Origin: DATJLY01 sp035532935
GTDB lineage: Bacteria > Pseudomonadota > Alphaproteobacteria > ATCC43930 > CGMCC-115725
Reading direction: 5' to 3'
Assembly (NCBI GenBank): GCA_035532935.1
Contig: DATKQE010000090.1
Coordinates: forward strand, 1 to 64,000
Length of the DNA: 64,000 nucleotides
Part shown: piece by piece, positions 16,311 to 29,774 of the stretch
How positions within the stretch are numbered: the first letter of the stretch is position 1
How the letters are laid out: the number at the start of each line of letters is the position of its first letter
Notes under the pieces: model-generated
The model's database searches: none
Told to the model about the DNA's origin: nothing
The model's input: the letters and a program-made list of their open reading frames with translations, nothing else
Program-made: the position numbers and the translations under genes

Positions 16311-16928
16311 ATGATCGACCTTTATTTCTGGTACACCGACAACGGCCACAAGGCGCGCCAGGCGATGGAGGAAACCGGTCTTCCCTACCGGCCGCGGCTG
16401 GTGGACCTGACCAAGCGCGAGCAGTTCGCGCCGGAGTTCCTGAAAATCAGCCCGGGCCACAAGATCCCGGCGCTCGTGGATGACGACGGGCCGGGCGGGT
16501 CGCGCGTGACGCTGTGCGAGTCGGGCGCCGTCCTCAAATATCTCGCCGAGAAGGCCGGCGGCGCGCTCTATCCCGCGGACCCGGTGCGGCGCGCCAAGGT
16601 CGATCAGTGGTTCTTCTACGGCACTTCGACCTTCACCCCGCTCGCGCAGCAATACGGCCTCTTCATGTACCGCTTCGGCGAAGACGTGCCCCAGGCCAAG
16701 AAGCATTACGAGGCCGTGGTCCGCGACATGTTCGGCACCTTCGACCGCCATCTCGCCGACAACGAATACATGGCCGGAAGCTATTCGATCGCGGACATCT
16801 CGAGCTATCCCGACGTGCACGTCCACGGCAAGCTCGGGATGGGTCTCAAGGACTATCCCAATCTCGAGCGTTGGCACGACGCGATCGCGGCGCGCCCCGC
16901 GGTGCAGCGCGCCTGGGCCAAGCCCTGA
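16311..16928 (+). CDS. Glutathione S-transferase-family protein
   Basis: This 205-residue protein begins MIDLYFWYTDNGHKARQAME. It has a thioredoxin-fold N-terminus with the cis-proline motif HKIPALVD and glutathione-contact LCESGAVLKYLAEKAG, then an all-helical C-terminus with YMAGSYSIADISSYP (the N-capping box). The layout resembles YghU/YfcG and Ure2p-like transferases. The chosen start has GGCAGGA upstream; longer frames are unlikely. It converges with the liv operon. Confidence 0.9.
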   Translation: MIDLYFWYTDNGHKARQAMEETGLPYRPRLVDLTKREQFAPEFLKISPGHKIPALVDDDGPGGSRVTLCESGAVLKYLAEKAGGALYPADPVRRAKVDQWFFYGTSTFTPLAQQYGLFMYRFGEDVPQAKKHYEAVVRDMFGTFDRHLADNEYMAGSYSIADISSYPDVHVHGKLGMGLKDYPNLERWHDAIAARPAVQRAWAKP

Positions 16929-16943
16929 GCCGAAGCGGGTCCG

Positions 16944-17622
<679 letters not shown>

Positions 17623-17642
<20 letters not shown>

Positions 17643-19467
17643 GGTCGACCGGGCTCCCGAGATAGGCGGCACGGACCTGCGGATCGGCCTGGATCGCCTC
17701 CGGCGTGTCCTCGGCGATCTTGCGTCCGTTGTAGAGAACGGTGATGCGGTCCGCGAGCTCGAACACAACATCCATGTCGTGCTCGACGATGACGATGCTG
17801 ATGCCCTCGGCGATGCGCTTGACGAGCCGCATCGTATCGGCGCGCTCGGACGGGCTCATGCCGGCCATCGGCTCGTCGAGCAGCAGCACCTGCGGCCGGG
17901 TCGCGAGCGCAAGGCCGATCTCGAGCCGCCGCTTCTCGCCATAGGCGAGCGCGCTCGCCGGCATCGCCGCGCGGTCGCCGAGCTGCACCGCCGCCAGCGT
18001 CTCGGCGACGAGGGCATCGAGCCCGGCGACGCGCCGCACGTCGCGCAGCATCGCGGGGTGGAACTTGCCATAGCGTCGCGCCAGCGCTGCAATCAGCACG
18101 TTGTCATGCACGCTGAGGCCGAGAAAGAGCTGGTTGATCTGGAAGCTCTTGGCGATCCCCAACTGGCACACGCGCGCGGCATCGAGGCCGGCAAGGCGAT
18201 GGCCGCGGAACCACACCTCGCCCGCGGTCGCATCGAGCACACCCGCAAGCATGTTGAAGAACGTCGACTTCCCGGCGCCGTTCGGGCCGATCACCGCGCG
18301 CACCTCGCCCTCGACGAGCTCGAACGAGACATCGTCGACGGCAATGACGCCGTCATAGTGCTTGCTGAGACCCTCGGCGCGGAGCACGACGGGACCATCG
18401 AGCGGCGCCCGCACGCGTTCGACAACGGGTTCGGCGATGGCAGCGATCGCCGCGACGGGCCCTGGCGCGGCGGCGCGCCGGTCGCGCCGGATGGCGCGCC
18501 AGAGCATGACCACGCCGCCGGCGATGCCACGGGGCAGCACGGTCACCAGCACGACGAAAATGACGCCGAGCAGAAGCTTCCACAGCGCGCCGATACCGGC
18601 TACCTGCTGCAGCGCGGTGTAGAGATAGAGCCACACGGCGGCACCGACGAGCGGCCCGATCAACGTTCCGGCGCCGCCGATGACGGTCTGCACCACGAGC
18701 TGCCCCGAGGTGTCGAGATAGAAGGCGTCCGGCGGCATGTAGCCCTGCAACAGGCCGAGCAGGCCGCCCGCTAGCCCGCCATAGGCGGCGGCGACGACGA
18801 AGGCCATGAGCTTGTACTTCGCCACGTCGTGACCGACCGCGCGGGCACGGCCCTCGTTGTCGCGGATGGCGCGCAGCACGGTACCGACGGGCGAGCGGAC
18901 GATGCGATGCGCCAGCCAGAAGCCGATAAAGAACAGCACCGCGATGAGCCAGTACATGCCCTGCGGCGTGGTCACGTCGAACGCGAACGGCCCGAACGCG
19001 AGATGCGGCGCCGGCACGCCGGCGATGCCGTTCTCGCCGCCGGTCCAGGTCGCCAGCGGCGAGATCTCGAGGAAATAGGCCATCTCGCCGAAAGCGAGCG
19101 TGAGCATGGCGAAATAGATGCCGGCGCGCCGCAGCGACAGGAGTCCGATCACCATGCCGAGTGCGGCGGCGACGGCGGTGCCGGCGGCGAGCGCCAGCAG
19201 CGTGTTCGCGGTGAATGGCGCAGTCAGGAAATAGGCGGCGGTGAAGCCGCCGGTACCGAAGAAGGCCGCCTGGCCGAACGCCAGGAGCCCGGTGAAGCCG
19301 AACAGGATGTCGAAGCCGAGCCCGAACAAGCCCCAGTCGAGGATGCGCTGCGCCAGGTCGAGCGTGCCGCCGAGATGCGGCAGCGCGTAGGGCATCGCCA
19401 CCAGGCCCACCGCCACGCCGAACTCCGGCAGGAACCGGGCGGCGCCCGCCGCGCGCGGCACGGTCAT
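17623..19467 (-). CDS. LivM permease fused to LivG ATPase
   Basis: This is a 614-residue fusion. Residues about 1-320 are a LivM-type permease with roughly ten hydrophobic helices and the motif FGFTGLLAFGQAAFFGTGGF. Residues about 365-614 are a LivG-type ATPase with GPNGAGKSTFFNMLAG, a QxxQL region, SALAYGEKRRLEIGLALA (signature YGEKRR, normal for LivG) and VLLLDEPMAGMSP. The C-terminal KIAEDTPEAIQADPQVRAAYLG is a LivG hallmark. Such fusions are common in proteobacteria. The start ATG overlaps the livH stop (ATGA). Confidence 0.93.
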
Positions 19468-20339
19468 TGCCGGCCCTGAACGCCGAACAGGCCTTGCGGC
19501 CGGAAGATCAGTACCAGGGCCATGGCCGCGAACAGCATGACCTGGGAATAGGCCGGCTTGATCATCGCCGTGAGACTGAGGATTTCGCCGGCGATGAGGC
19601 CGCCGACCAGCGCGCCCCAAAACGATCCGACCCCGCCGATGACGATGACGACGAAGGACTGCACCAGCACGTCGGCGCCCATGTCGGGTGTGACGGTAAC
19701 GATCGGGCCGTTGATCACGCCGGCGAAGCCCGCTGCCATGGCGCCCAGGCCGAACACGGTGAGAAACGTGCGGGTGACGTTGATGCCCAGCATGTTGACC
19801 ATGAGCTGGTCCTCGATCCCCGCGCGCACGATGAGGCCGAGCCGCGTGCGGTAGAGAACGAGATAGAGGACGACCAGCGTCGCGGCGACGATCCCCAGCA
19901 CCTCGACGCGATAGGTGGGATAATAGGTGAGGCCGAGATAGACCGCCCCCGCGCCCCAGGACGGCACCGGCAGCGCCTGGGCGAGGCCGCCGAAACCGGT
20001 GCGCAGCGCTTCGACGAGAATGATCGCCACGCCGAAGGTGACGAGGATCTGATCCTCCTTCGGCCGATTGTAATAGAGGCGGATCAGGCCGCGCTCGATG
20101 ACGATGCCGGTGACGAGAAGCGCCAGCGCGCCCGCCGCCATCGCGGCGAGGAACGAATGCGTTTTGTCATAGGCGACGAAGCCCGCATAGGCGCCGAGCG
20201 CATAGAACGATCCGTGTGCAAAATTGACCACGCCGAGGGCGCCGAAAATGATCGTGAGCCCCATGGCCACGAGCACCAGCAGCGCCCCGAGCGTCAGCCC
20301 GTTGAAGACCTGGGCGAGGAGCAGCGACCAGCTGATCAG
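19464..20339 (-). CDS. livH: Branched-chain amino-acid-type permease LivH, probable CTG start
   Basis: This is a HAAT permease of about 291 residues with eight or more membrane helices and the motif TIIFGALGVVNFAHGSFYAL. The first ATG or GTG in frame (20276) would cut into the first helix. The frame is open upstream to a TAA and contains LISWSLLLAQVFNGLTLGA, the normal LivH N-terminus. The only plausible start is CTG at 20339, 7 bases after GGAGGG. It is followed by livMG with ATGA coupling. Confidence 0.88.
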   Translation of the reverse strand: MISWSLLLAQVFNGLTLGALLVLVAMGLTIIFGALGVVNFAHGSFYALGAYAGFVAYDKTHSFLAAMAAGALALLVTGIVIERGLIRLYYNRPKEDQILVTFGVAIILVEALRTGFGGLAQALPVPSWGAGAVYLGLTYYPTYRVEVLGIVAATLVVLYLVLYRTRLGLIVRAGIEDQLMVNMLGINVTRTFLTVFGLGAMAAGFAGVINGPIVTVTPDMGADVLVQSFVVIVIGGVGSFWGALVGGLIAGEILSLTAMIKPAYSQVMLFAAMALVLIFRPQGLFGVQGRQ

Positions 20340-20355
20340 CCTTAGACCCTCCGCC

Positions 20356-20373
20356 AGCCGTCGTGCGACGGCT
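20356..20373 (-). promoter_or_regulatory. Intergenic hairpin between livK and livH
   Basis: The arms AGCCGTCG and CGACGGCT are perfect complements with only TG between, so in RNA this would be a 7-bp stem with a GUGC loop. It touches the last base of the livK stop codon. A stem here could protect livK mRNA or reduce read-through, giving more binding protein than permease. Confidence 0.5.
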
Positions 20374-21704
20374 TAGGTGTAGGAGCCGAGTTTGCAGCCG
20401 AGGAGGTCGGGCGGCATGATCTCCTCGCCGGGGGTGAGCCCGACGATCGTGAAATAGTCGTCCGGGTTGCGCATCTCGGCCTTCGACTTGCCGACCACAA
20501 CGGGAACCGGCCGCACCTGCTGATGGTCCGAGCCGCGGTAATAGACCTCGCCCAGCGGCAGATGCAGCTTGTGCCCGGCCTCGAGTGCCTTGATCACCGA
20601 AACCGGGTCATAGGTCTTGGCCCGCTCCACCGCGTCCGCCCAGCACATCATCTGGCTGTAGGCGATGTGCGCCGGCCAATTCGGCCGGTACTTGTACTTG
20701 GCCTCGAAAGAATCGACGAAGATCTTGGCCATGGGATCGGTCTCGGCGAGCGTCCACCAGAAGTCCAACGTGCCATAGACGCCCTGCATGATCTCCGGGC
20801 CGAGTTGCTGGGCCTGGAACGCAGAGATGTTGGGCACGACCATCTTCATCTTGGAGAGTACGCCGAACTGCTTCGCCTGCTTGCACGAGGCGACGGCATC
20901 GGCGCCGAAGCAGACATTGACGAAGACGTCGGCGCCGCTGTTGGCGATGTTGAGGAGATAGGAGCTGTAGTCGGCGGTGCCGAGCGGGCAGACCTGCGAG
21001 CCGAGCGACTTCCAGCCCAGCAGCTTCTCGGTGAACTCGCCGGTCGAATGCTCGACCGAGTGGCCATAGGCATAGTCGGGAACGAGATAGATCGCCTTCA
21101 GGTTCTTGCCGAGCACCTTGCCCAGCACCGGCGCCAGCGCCCGCGCCGCCATGTAGGCCGAGGGCTGCGAGCGGAAGCCATAGCGCTGGCAGTCCTTGCC
21201 CGTGGTCTCGTTGGCGCCGCTGCAGCCGACCATGTTGACGACCTTGTAGCGCTGGGCGAGCTTCTCGAGCGCGATCGCCACCGCGCTGTTGACGCAGCCC
21301 GTGATCATGATCGCCTTGTCCTGGGTGATGAAGCCGGTTTGCAGCTGCACCGCCGGGTTGGGCTGGGTCTGGGTGTCGCCGTATTTGTATTCGATGTGCT
21401 TGCCGAGCACGCCCTTGCCCGTGAGTGTCGGAATGTGACCGACGAGGCCGCCGCCGGAATTGAGATGCTCGATCGCGAGCTGATAGCCCTTGAGATGGTC
21501 CTCGCCGTCGGCCGAATAGGGGCCGGTGAGCGGCGATGTCACGCCGACGAAGGCGGTCTTCCCGGCGACGCCCGCGGGCCAGTTGCCGATGGTCTCGCCG
21601 GCGGCAAATCCCCGCGCGCGCAGTATGAAGGGCGCCGCCCCTACCGTTGCCACGCCGCCCAGCACGCTCCGCCGGCTCAGTCCGGTTCCGTTGGCCTTCC
21701 TCAT
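20373..21704 (-). CDS. HAAT-family ABC substrate-binding protein with Tat signal
   Basis: This 443-residue periplasmic binding protein is of the LivK/urea-amide type. The N-terminus carries a twin-arginine signal (LSRRSVLGGVATVGAAPFIL, about 9-28). The mature part has FVGVTSPLTGPYSADGEDHL, IEYKYGDTQTQPNPAVQL, MITGCVNSAVAIALEKLAQR and KAIYLVPDYAYGHSVEH. The closest remembered relatives bind urea, short-chain amides or branched-chain amino acids; the ligand is not determined. A GGGAGG precedes the ATG. It is the first gene of the operon. Confidence 0.88.
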   Translation of the reverse strand: MRKANGTGLSRRSVLGGVATVGAAPFILRARGFAAGETIGNWPAGVAGKTAFVGVTSPLTGPYSADGEDHLKGYQLAIEHLNSGGGLVGHIPTLTGKGVLGKHIEYKYGDTQTQPNPAVQLQTGFITQDKAIMITGCVNSAVAIALEKLAQRYKVVNMVGCSGANETTGKDCQRYGFRSQPSAYMAARALAPVLGKVLGKNLKAIYLVPDYAYGHSVEHSTGEFTEKLLGWKSLGSQVCPLGTADYSSYLLNIANSGADVFVNVCFGADAVASCKQAKQFGVLSKMKMVVPNISAFQAQQLGPEIMQGVYGTLDFWWTLAETDPMAKIFVDSFEAKYKYRPNWPAHIAYSQMMCWADAVERAKTYDPVSVIKALEAGHKLHLPLGEVYYRGSDHQQVRPVPVVVGKSKAEMRNPDDYFTIVGLTPGEEIMPPDLLGCKLGSYT

Positions 21705-21879
21705 CGTGACCTCCCGTCGATTATGACTTGCCCTTCCCGACCGCTCGGGGAATGGCCGTCAAGTTGCCCAATTTCGGCATTTGCGGCAAGGCCGATCGGG
21801 CCAAGCCCTGCCGCTGCCGAATCGGCGCGCAACACGACGCGACCAGCCAAAAGGCGCGGAACGCTCTGCGATAGGCGGA

Positions 21880-21953
21880 TGGAGGCCGGAAGCGGAATCG
21901 AACCGCTGTACGAGGATTTGCAGTCCTCTGCATAGCCACTCTGCCATCCGGCC
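21880..21953 (-). tRNA. tRNA-Cys (anticodon GCA)
   Basis: This is a 74-nt tRNA on the minus strand. The acceptor GGCCGGA pairs with TCCGGCC, then discriminator T and CCA. The anticodon arm is GAGGACTGCAAATCCTC with anticodon GCA, and the T arm is AGCGGTTCGATTCCGCT. All arms pair. Confidence 0.97.
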
Positions 21954-21965
21954 CGAGTGCGGCGC

Positions 21966-21995
21966 AGATATAGGGGTATCGCGTGCAACGGGTCA
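21966..21995 (-). promoter_or_regulatory. Candidate promoter of tRNA-Cys
   Basis: On the minus strand TTGACC and TATATC are 18 bases apart, ending about 12 bases before the tRNA 5' end. Confidence 0.5.
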
Positions 21996-22034
21996 AGCGC
22001 ACGTCACTGTGCGCGTTCGAAATGCAGTAGATCG

Positions 22035-22063
22035 TTGTATTAACCATGCGCGGCCTGTATAAA
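22035..22063 (+). promoter_or_regulatory. Candidate sigma-70-type promoter of the pcm-like/tolC genes
   Basis: TTGTAT and TATAAA are separated by exactly 17 bases, 35 bases before the pcm-like ATG. This is an unusually AT-rich spot in the region. Confidence 0.5.
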
Positions 22064-22098
22064 TTCGACCGCACTTTCCCGACTGGTCTCACGCAGCG

Positions 22099-22755
22099 AT
22101 GATCGACTATAGCGCGGCGCGCCTCAATATGGTCGAGGGCCAGCTCCGTACCAACAAGGTTACGAACGAAAGCGTGCTGGCGGCCTTTCTCGCCGTTCCG
22201 CGCGAGCGCTTCGTGCCGCCGGCGCTGGCCGGAATCGCTTATGTGGACGACGACGTGCCGCTGGGCGGCGGACGTGTCCTGCTGCAGCCGATGGTGCTCG
22301 CGCGGCTGTTGCAACTGGCCGCGATCACCCCCGCCGACCGCGTGATCGAGATCGGCGCCGCGACCGGCTATGCGACCGCGCTCGTCGCGCGACTCGGCGC
22401 GCAAGTGGTCGCCGTCGAGTGCGACGCCGGCCTGATCGCCACGGCGCGGACAAGGTTGCGCGAACTCGGCACTGCCAACGTCACGCTGGTCGAGGGGCCG
22501 CTCGAGCGCGGCCATCCCGCCGCCGCGCCATACGACGTGATCCTGATCGGGGGCGCCGTCGCTGTCATTCCCGATGAGATCGCGCGCCAACTGGCAGAAG
22601 GCGGGCGGCTCGTGACCGTGCTGCGGTCGGGGGACGGCATGGGACAGGGCATGGTGATGACGCGCGTGGAAGGGATCTTGTCGCGGCGGCCGGTTTTCGA
22701 TGCCGCCACGGCGCTCCTGCCCGGCTTCGAGCCGGCGCCGGCCTTCGTGTTCTGA
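22099..22755 (+). CDS. Protein-L-isoaspartate O-methyltransferase-like protein
   Basis: This 218-residue SAM-binding protein is related to PIMT, which repairs isoaspartyl residues. It has RERFVPPALAGIAYVDDDVP near the N-terminus, the SAM motif VIEIGAATGYATALVARLG, acidic VAVECD and the post-I motif PYDVILIGGAVAVIP. In true PIMT the N-terminal half has a GxTISQP-like substrate motif; here the place is taken by GGGRVLLQPMVLARLLQ. It is therefore a divergent member and may not act on isoaspartate. The location directly before tolC is frequent in alphaproteobacteria. Confidence 0.8.
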   Translation: MIDYSAARLNMVEGQLRTNKVTNESVLAAFLAVPRERFVPPALAGIAYVDDDVPLGGGRVLLQPMVLARLLQLAAITPADRVIEIGAATGYATALVARLGAQVVAVECDAGLIATARTRLRELGTANVTLVEGPLERGHPAAAPYDVILIGGAVAVIPDEIARQLAEGGRLVTVLRSGDGMGQGMVMTRVEGILSRRPVFDAATALLPGFEPAPAFVF

Positions 22756-22801
22756 AGCGGCCGCGCGCGAACGAGAACAGGCAATCGACGAGGACGGTTC
22801 G

Positions 22802-24169
22802 ATGCAGACACGTCTCCTTGCTTCTCTCCCGCTCGCGGCGCTGATCTTCGGTACCGCGAGCGCCGGTGCCGAGACGCTGCCGGACGCGCTGGTCGCGGCC
22901 TACAACAACAATCCCCAGCTCCTGGCCGAGCGCGCCAATCTGCGCGCGACCGACGAAACCGTGCCGCAGGCGCTGTCGGGATGGCGGCCGACGGTCCAGT
23001 TCACCGGATCGGCCGGATTCGAGCAGTTCGAGAACACGCCGGCGCTCCCGCCGTCGTTCCTTGGCCATGGCGTCCTCAATCCCAAGACCGTCGATCTCAA
23101 CATCACGCAGCCGCTCTATCAGGGCGGCCGCACCGTGGCGCTCACCACCGAAGCCGAGCAGCAGGTCCAGGCCGAACGCGCGCGCAATGCCGCGGCCGAA
23201 GAGTCGGTGTTCTTCAGTGTCGCCCAGTCCTATTTCGACGTATTGCGCGACCAGGCGGTAGTGAACCTCAACGTCAATAACGAGCAGGTCCTGCGGCGCC
23301 AGCTCGAAGCCACCAACGACCAGTTCCGCGTCGGCTCGGTGACGAGGACCGACGTGGCACAGGCGCAGGCGCGCCTTGCCGCCGCGCGTGCGAGCCGGCA
23401 GCAGGCGGAGGGCACGCTCGCCGAGGACCGCGCCAACTTCCAGCGCTTCGTCGGCCACGCGCCCGAGAACCTGACCCAGCCGAAACTACGTCCGGTGCTG
23501 CCCGCCACGCGCGATCAGGCGATCGCGCTGGCCGCGACCAGCAATCCCAACGTCATTGCCGCACTGTTCAAGGAGGACGCGTCGCGCTCGAACGTGGTCG
23601 CCACGCGCGCACAGCTCCTGCCGAGCCTCAACCTTGTCGGCGACGTCAACCGCGCGCAGGAGACAAGCACGAACGGCCGCGAGGAGACGGTCGGCTCGAT
23701 CATCGCGCAGGTCAAGATGCCGCTCTACGAGGGCGGGCAGATCTATTCGGAAACGCGCCAGGCGCAGGAACAACTGGCGCAGAGCGTCGGCCTTACCGAC
23801 GACGCGCGGCGCCAGGCGGTGCTGAGCGCAACCCAGGCGTGGGAAACCATCCAGTCCGCCGGCGCCAGCGCCTTTTCTTTGCAGGCGACGATCCGAGCCG
23901 ACCAGATCGCGCTCGAAGGCGTGCGCCAGGAGCAGCAGGTCGGCTCCCGCACCATTCTCGACGTCCTCAATCAACAGCAGGAACTGTTCACCGACGAGGT
24001 GTCGCTCGTCCAGGCACAGCACGACGAGAACGTCGCCGAGTTCAATCTGGCGCAGCAGATCGGTATCCTGACCGCCGTCAATCTCAAGCTGCCGGTCAAG
24101 CTTTACGACGTCGAGGCCCATTACAAGTCGGTGCGGAACAAGTGGCTCGGCTTCGGCGCCAAGAATTGA
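22802..24169 (+). CDS. tolC: TolC-family outer-membrane efflux protein
   Basis: This 455-residue protein has a Sec signal peptide (about 1-24, LLASLPLAALIFGTASAGAE) and then two OEP repeats, starting ETLPDALVAAYNNNPQLLAE. Beta-strand motifs YQGGRT and YEGGQIYSETRQAQEQL mark the two membrane strands, separated by long coiled-coil helices. TolC trimers form the exit duct for RND pumps and type I secretion. It may serve the RND pump encoded at 2.5 kb. The start ATG 22802 is chosen because it begins the signal peptide. Confidence 0.92.
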   Translation: MQTRLLASLPLAALIFGTASAGAETLPDALVAAYNNNPQLLAERANLRATDETVPQALSGWRPTVQFTGSAGFEQFENTPALPPSFLGHGVLNPKTVDLNITQPLYQGGRTVALTTEAEQQVQAERARNAAAEESVFFSVAQSYFDVLRDQAVVNLNVNNEQVLRRQLEATNDQFRVGSVTRTDVAQAQARLAAARASRQQAEGTLAEDRANFQRFVGHAPENLTQPKLRPVLPATRDQAIALAATSNPNVIAALFKEDASRSNVVATRAQLLPSLNLVGDVNRAQETSTNGREETVGSIIAQVKMPLYEGGQIYSETRQAQEQLAQSVGLTDDARRQAVLSATQAWETIQSAGASAFSLQATIRADQIALEGVRQEQQVGSRTILDVLNQQQELFTDEVSLVQAQHDENVAEFNLAQQIGILTAVNLKLPVKLYDVEAHYKSVRNKWLGFGAKN

Positions 24170-24241
24170 GGCGGCGCGCGGCGCTGGAATTTCCGGGCCA
24201 CATCTTCTAGTCTGACCTGGACCACCGAGCCTTGTAGCGCC

Positions 24242-24841
24242 ATGTCCGACACCAAGGGTCAGCACGAACCATCGATGGAGGAAATTCTCGCCTCCATCCG
24301 ACGCATCATCGCCGAGGACGGCGAACCCTCCGATGCGCCCGGAGGCAGCGCGACCGGCGACGGGAAGCCCGATTCGTCTCCCATTTCGGCACCGCCGTCA
24401 CCGGCGGCCGCGGTCGCTTCGCCCGGGGACTCCAAGGAAGACGACGTGCTCGAACTGACGGAGGTGATCGAGGAGGATCCACCCGTGACTTCATCCGCAG
24501 ACGACACGCCCTCCCGCCATCTTGAGGAGCCGGTGTTCAAAATCGATCCCGAGCCGCACGCGGCGCCGGCCGGCGATGCCGGCGCAGAGAGCGAGCATCT
24601 GCTCTCGAGTACGAGCGCGGCGGCTTCGATAGCCGCCCTCTCGCAGCTCGTCGCCCGCAGGGAACGCGACAAGAGCGGCGAGATGCCGCTGGGGGCCGTC
24701 GACCGCACGCTCGAGGATGTGGTGCGCGAACTGCTGCGCCCGCTCCTCAAGGAATGGCTCGACGCCCAACTGCCACAGCTCGTCGAGCGGCTGGTCCAGG
24801 ACGAGATCGCCCAGCTGGTGCGGCAGGCGCAGGGGCGCTGA
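24242..24841 (+). CDS. popZ: PopZ-like polar organizing protein (DUF2497)
   Basis: This 199-residue protein has the three-part PopZ layout. The N-terminal helix is SMEEILASIRRIIAEDGE (about 10-28), then an acidic, proline- and serine-rich disordered middle (30-110), and the C-terminal oligomerisation region TLEDVVRELLRPLLKEWLDA. In Caulobacter PopZ forms a polar condensate that anchors the chromosome origin through ParB, and its gene also precedes valS. Here valS begins 6 bases after the stop, so the arrangement is conserved. Confidence 0.92.
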   Translation: MSDTKGQHEPSMEEILASIRRIIAEDGEPSDAPGGSATGDGKPDSSPISAPPSPAAAVASPGDSKEDDVLELTEVIEEDPPVTSSADDTPSRHLEEPVFKIDPEPHAAPAGDAGAESEHLLSSTSAAASIAALSQLVARRERDKSGEMPLGAVDRTLEDVVRELLRPLLKEWLDAQLPQLVERLVQDEIAQLVRQAQGR

Positions 24842-24847
24842 TCGGCC

Positions 24848-27529
<2,682 letters not shown>

Positions 27530-27535
27530 CGCGCC

Positions 27536-28090
<555 letters not shown>

Positions 28091-29692
28091 TCATCGCTTC
28101 ACGATGCCGGCATAGAGCGTATGATCGGCGCTCGAGCCGAGGATCAGTCCGCTGACATTGCGGCGATGCGCGGCGACCGCGACCTCCTGGAACATGATGA
28201 CGAACGGGGCTTCGCGCTGATGGTCGCGCTCGATCGCGCGATAGAGCGCGGCGCGGCGGACAATGTCGCCTTCCCGCGCCGCCGCCTCGACGCGGCGGGC
28301 GAGCGCCGGGTCCTGCCACGCGTTGCGCCAGGCGAGCGTCTTGAGCGCGGCATGGTCGCTCATGTCGTCGTCGATCACGAAGGCCTGGGCGTTGCTCTGG
28401 GGATCGGGATAGTCCGAGCCCCAATTGCCGAGATAGATGTCGTGGCGGCGCGCGCGGTACTTGGTCAGCGTCTCCTTGTCATCGCCCGGCAGAAGCGTGA
28501 GCCGGATGCCGCCCTGCGCGAAGCCGGCCTGGAGCGCCTGGGCGATGTCGATCCAGGGCGAGCCGCCGACCACGTCCATCGTGACCGAGAAACCTTGGCC
28601 CAGCCCGGCGGCGTCAAGCAGCGCCCGCGCATGCGCCGGATTGAAGTGAAACGGCAGATCGTCGTCCGCGCCGAGAATGCCGTCCGGCAGGAAGCTCTGA
28701 TGGACGACGGCTGTGCCGGCCAGCAATCCGTTGGCGATGGCGCGATAATCGACCAGTTCCTTGATCGCCTCGATCACCGCTGGCCGGCGCAGATAGGGGT
28801 TGCGCTGGTTTAGGCCGAGATAGGTCAGGAGCGACCGCTTCGCCCGATCGAAGACGATCTCGGGATCGCGCGCCAGCGCCGCAATCTGGTCCTTGTCGAG
28901 ATCGCGGGCATAGTCGGCGTCGCCGTGTTGAAGCAAAAGCCGCTGCGCCGCGGGCTCGGGGACGTTGATCACGATGACGCGGCGGTTGCGCGGCGCGCCT
29001 TCCCATGCATCGGGCACCGCGTCGAGGACATAGCGCTCGTCCGGCCGCCAGATGCGCAGGCGATAGGGCCCCGACCCGGCCGAATGGAAGCTGAGCCAGT
29101 GATGGCCGAGATCGCCGCCTTCCGCATGCTGCATCACCGCGTCCTTGTCGACGATCGAGGCGAGCGACGCGGTGAGGCAGTAATAAAGCAGGCTCGGCGC
29201 CACCTTTACCGCAGTGTTGATGATCAGCGTGCGTGCATCTTCGGCATAGATGCGCGAAGCGACATTGGCGGCGGTGAAGCCGAACTGGTGCAGGATGAAG
29301 GCGGGGGTGAGATCGAGCCGGACGACCCGCTGCAGCGAGAACGCCGCATCCGCCGCGGTCACCGGGCGGCCGGTCGCGAACCGCGCGTCGGGCCGGAGCG
29401 TGAAGCGGTAGCGCATTCCGTCGGGATCGACGCTCCAGCGCTCGGCCAGCGCGCCACGCAGCATTTCGGGGTGCGCGGGATCGTAGTCGAGCAGACGATC
29501 ATAGAGATTGGCGATCACCTCGGTATCGGAGAACTCGTAGGCCTCGGCCGGATCGAGCGAGACGATGTCGTCCATGCGCTTGGCCATGACCACGGTGTCG
29601 CGCGGGATGCCCGAGGCCGCCGCACCGACCGTAGCGAGCATGAAAAGGATGGCGGCAAGCGCCACCCGCCCCGGCACGAGATCCCGAAACAT
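28091..29692 (-). CDS. Peptide/nickel-type ABC substrate-binding protein (SBP family 5)
   Basis: This periplasmic protein of about 533 residues has a signal peptide (LVPGRVALAAILFMLATVGA) and family-5 features: VSLDPAEAYEFSDTEVIANL, RGALAERWSVDPDGMRYRFT, LRPDARFATGRPVTAADAAF and the late RFxW-like DIYLGNWGSDYPDPQSNAQAF. It binds oligopeptides or similar ligands for an ABC importer. No permease or ATPase gene is next to it. ATG 29692 is preferred because it opens the signal peptide; an in-frame GTG at 29731 would add 13 residues. Confidence 0.87.
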   Translation of the reverse strand: MFRDLVPGRVALAAILFMLATVGAAASGIPRDTVVMAKRMDDIVSLDPAEAYEFSDTEVIANLYDRLLDYDPAHPEMLRGALAERWSVDPDGMRYRFTLRPDARFATGRPVTAADAAFSLQRVVRLDLTPAFILHQFGFTAANVASRIYAEDARTLIINTAVKVAPSLLYYCLTASLASIVDKDAVMQHAEGGDLGHHWLSFHSAGSGPYRLRIWRPDERYVLDAVPDAWEGAPRNRRVIVINVPEPAAQRLLLQHGDADYARDLDKDQIAALARDPEIVFDRAKRSLLTYLGLNQRNPYLRRPAVIEAIKELVDYRAIANGLLAGTAVVHQSFLPDGILGADDDLPFHFNPAHARALLDAAGLGQGFSVTMDVVGGSPWIDIAQALQAGFAQGGIRLTLLPGDDKETLTKYRARRHDIYLGNWGSDYPDPQSNAQAFVIDDDMSDHAALKTLAWRNAWQDPALARRVEAAAREGDIVRRAALYRAIERDHQREAPFVIMFQEVAVAAHRRNVSGLILGSSADHTLYAGIVKR

Positions 29693-29774
29693 CGCGCCGT
29701 GATCTTCGGGCCGTGGCCGGACCGCCGTCAACCGCCCTTGATCCCCCCTCGCCTCGCTTTATAGTCAAGACGCC

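Noticed and set aside
21996..22013. Inverted repeat GCGCAC-N6-GTGCGC between tRNA-Cys and the pcm-like gene
   Set aside because: Six-base GC-rich arms are expected by chance in this DNA, and no regulator or second copy supports it.
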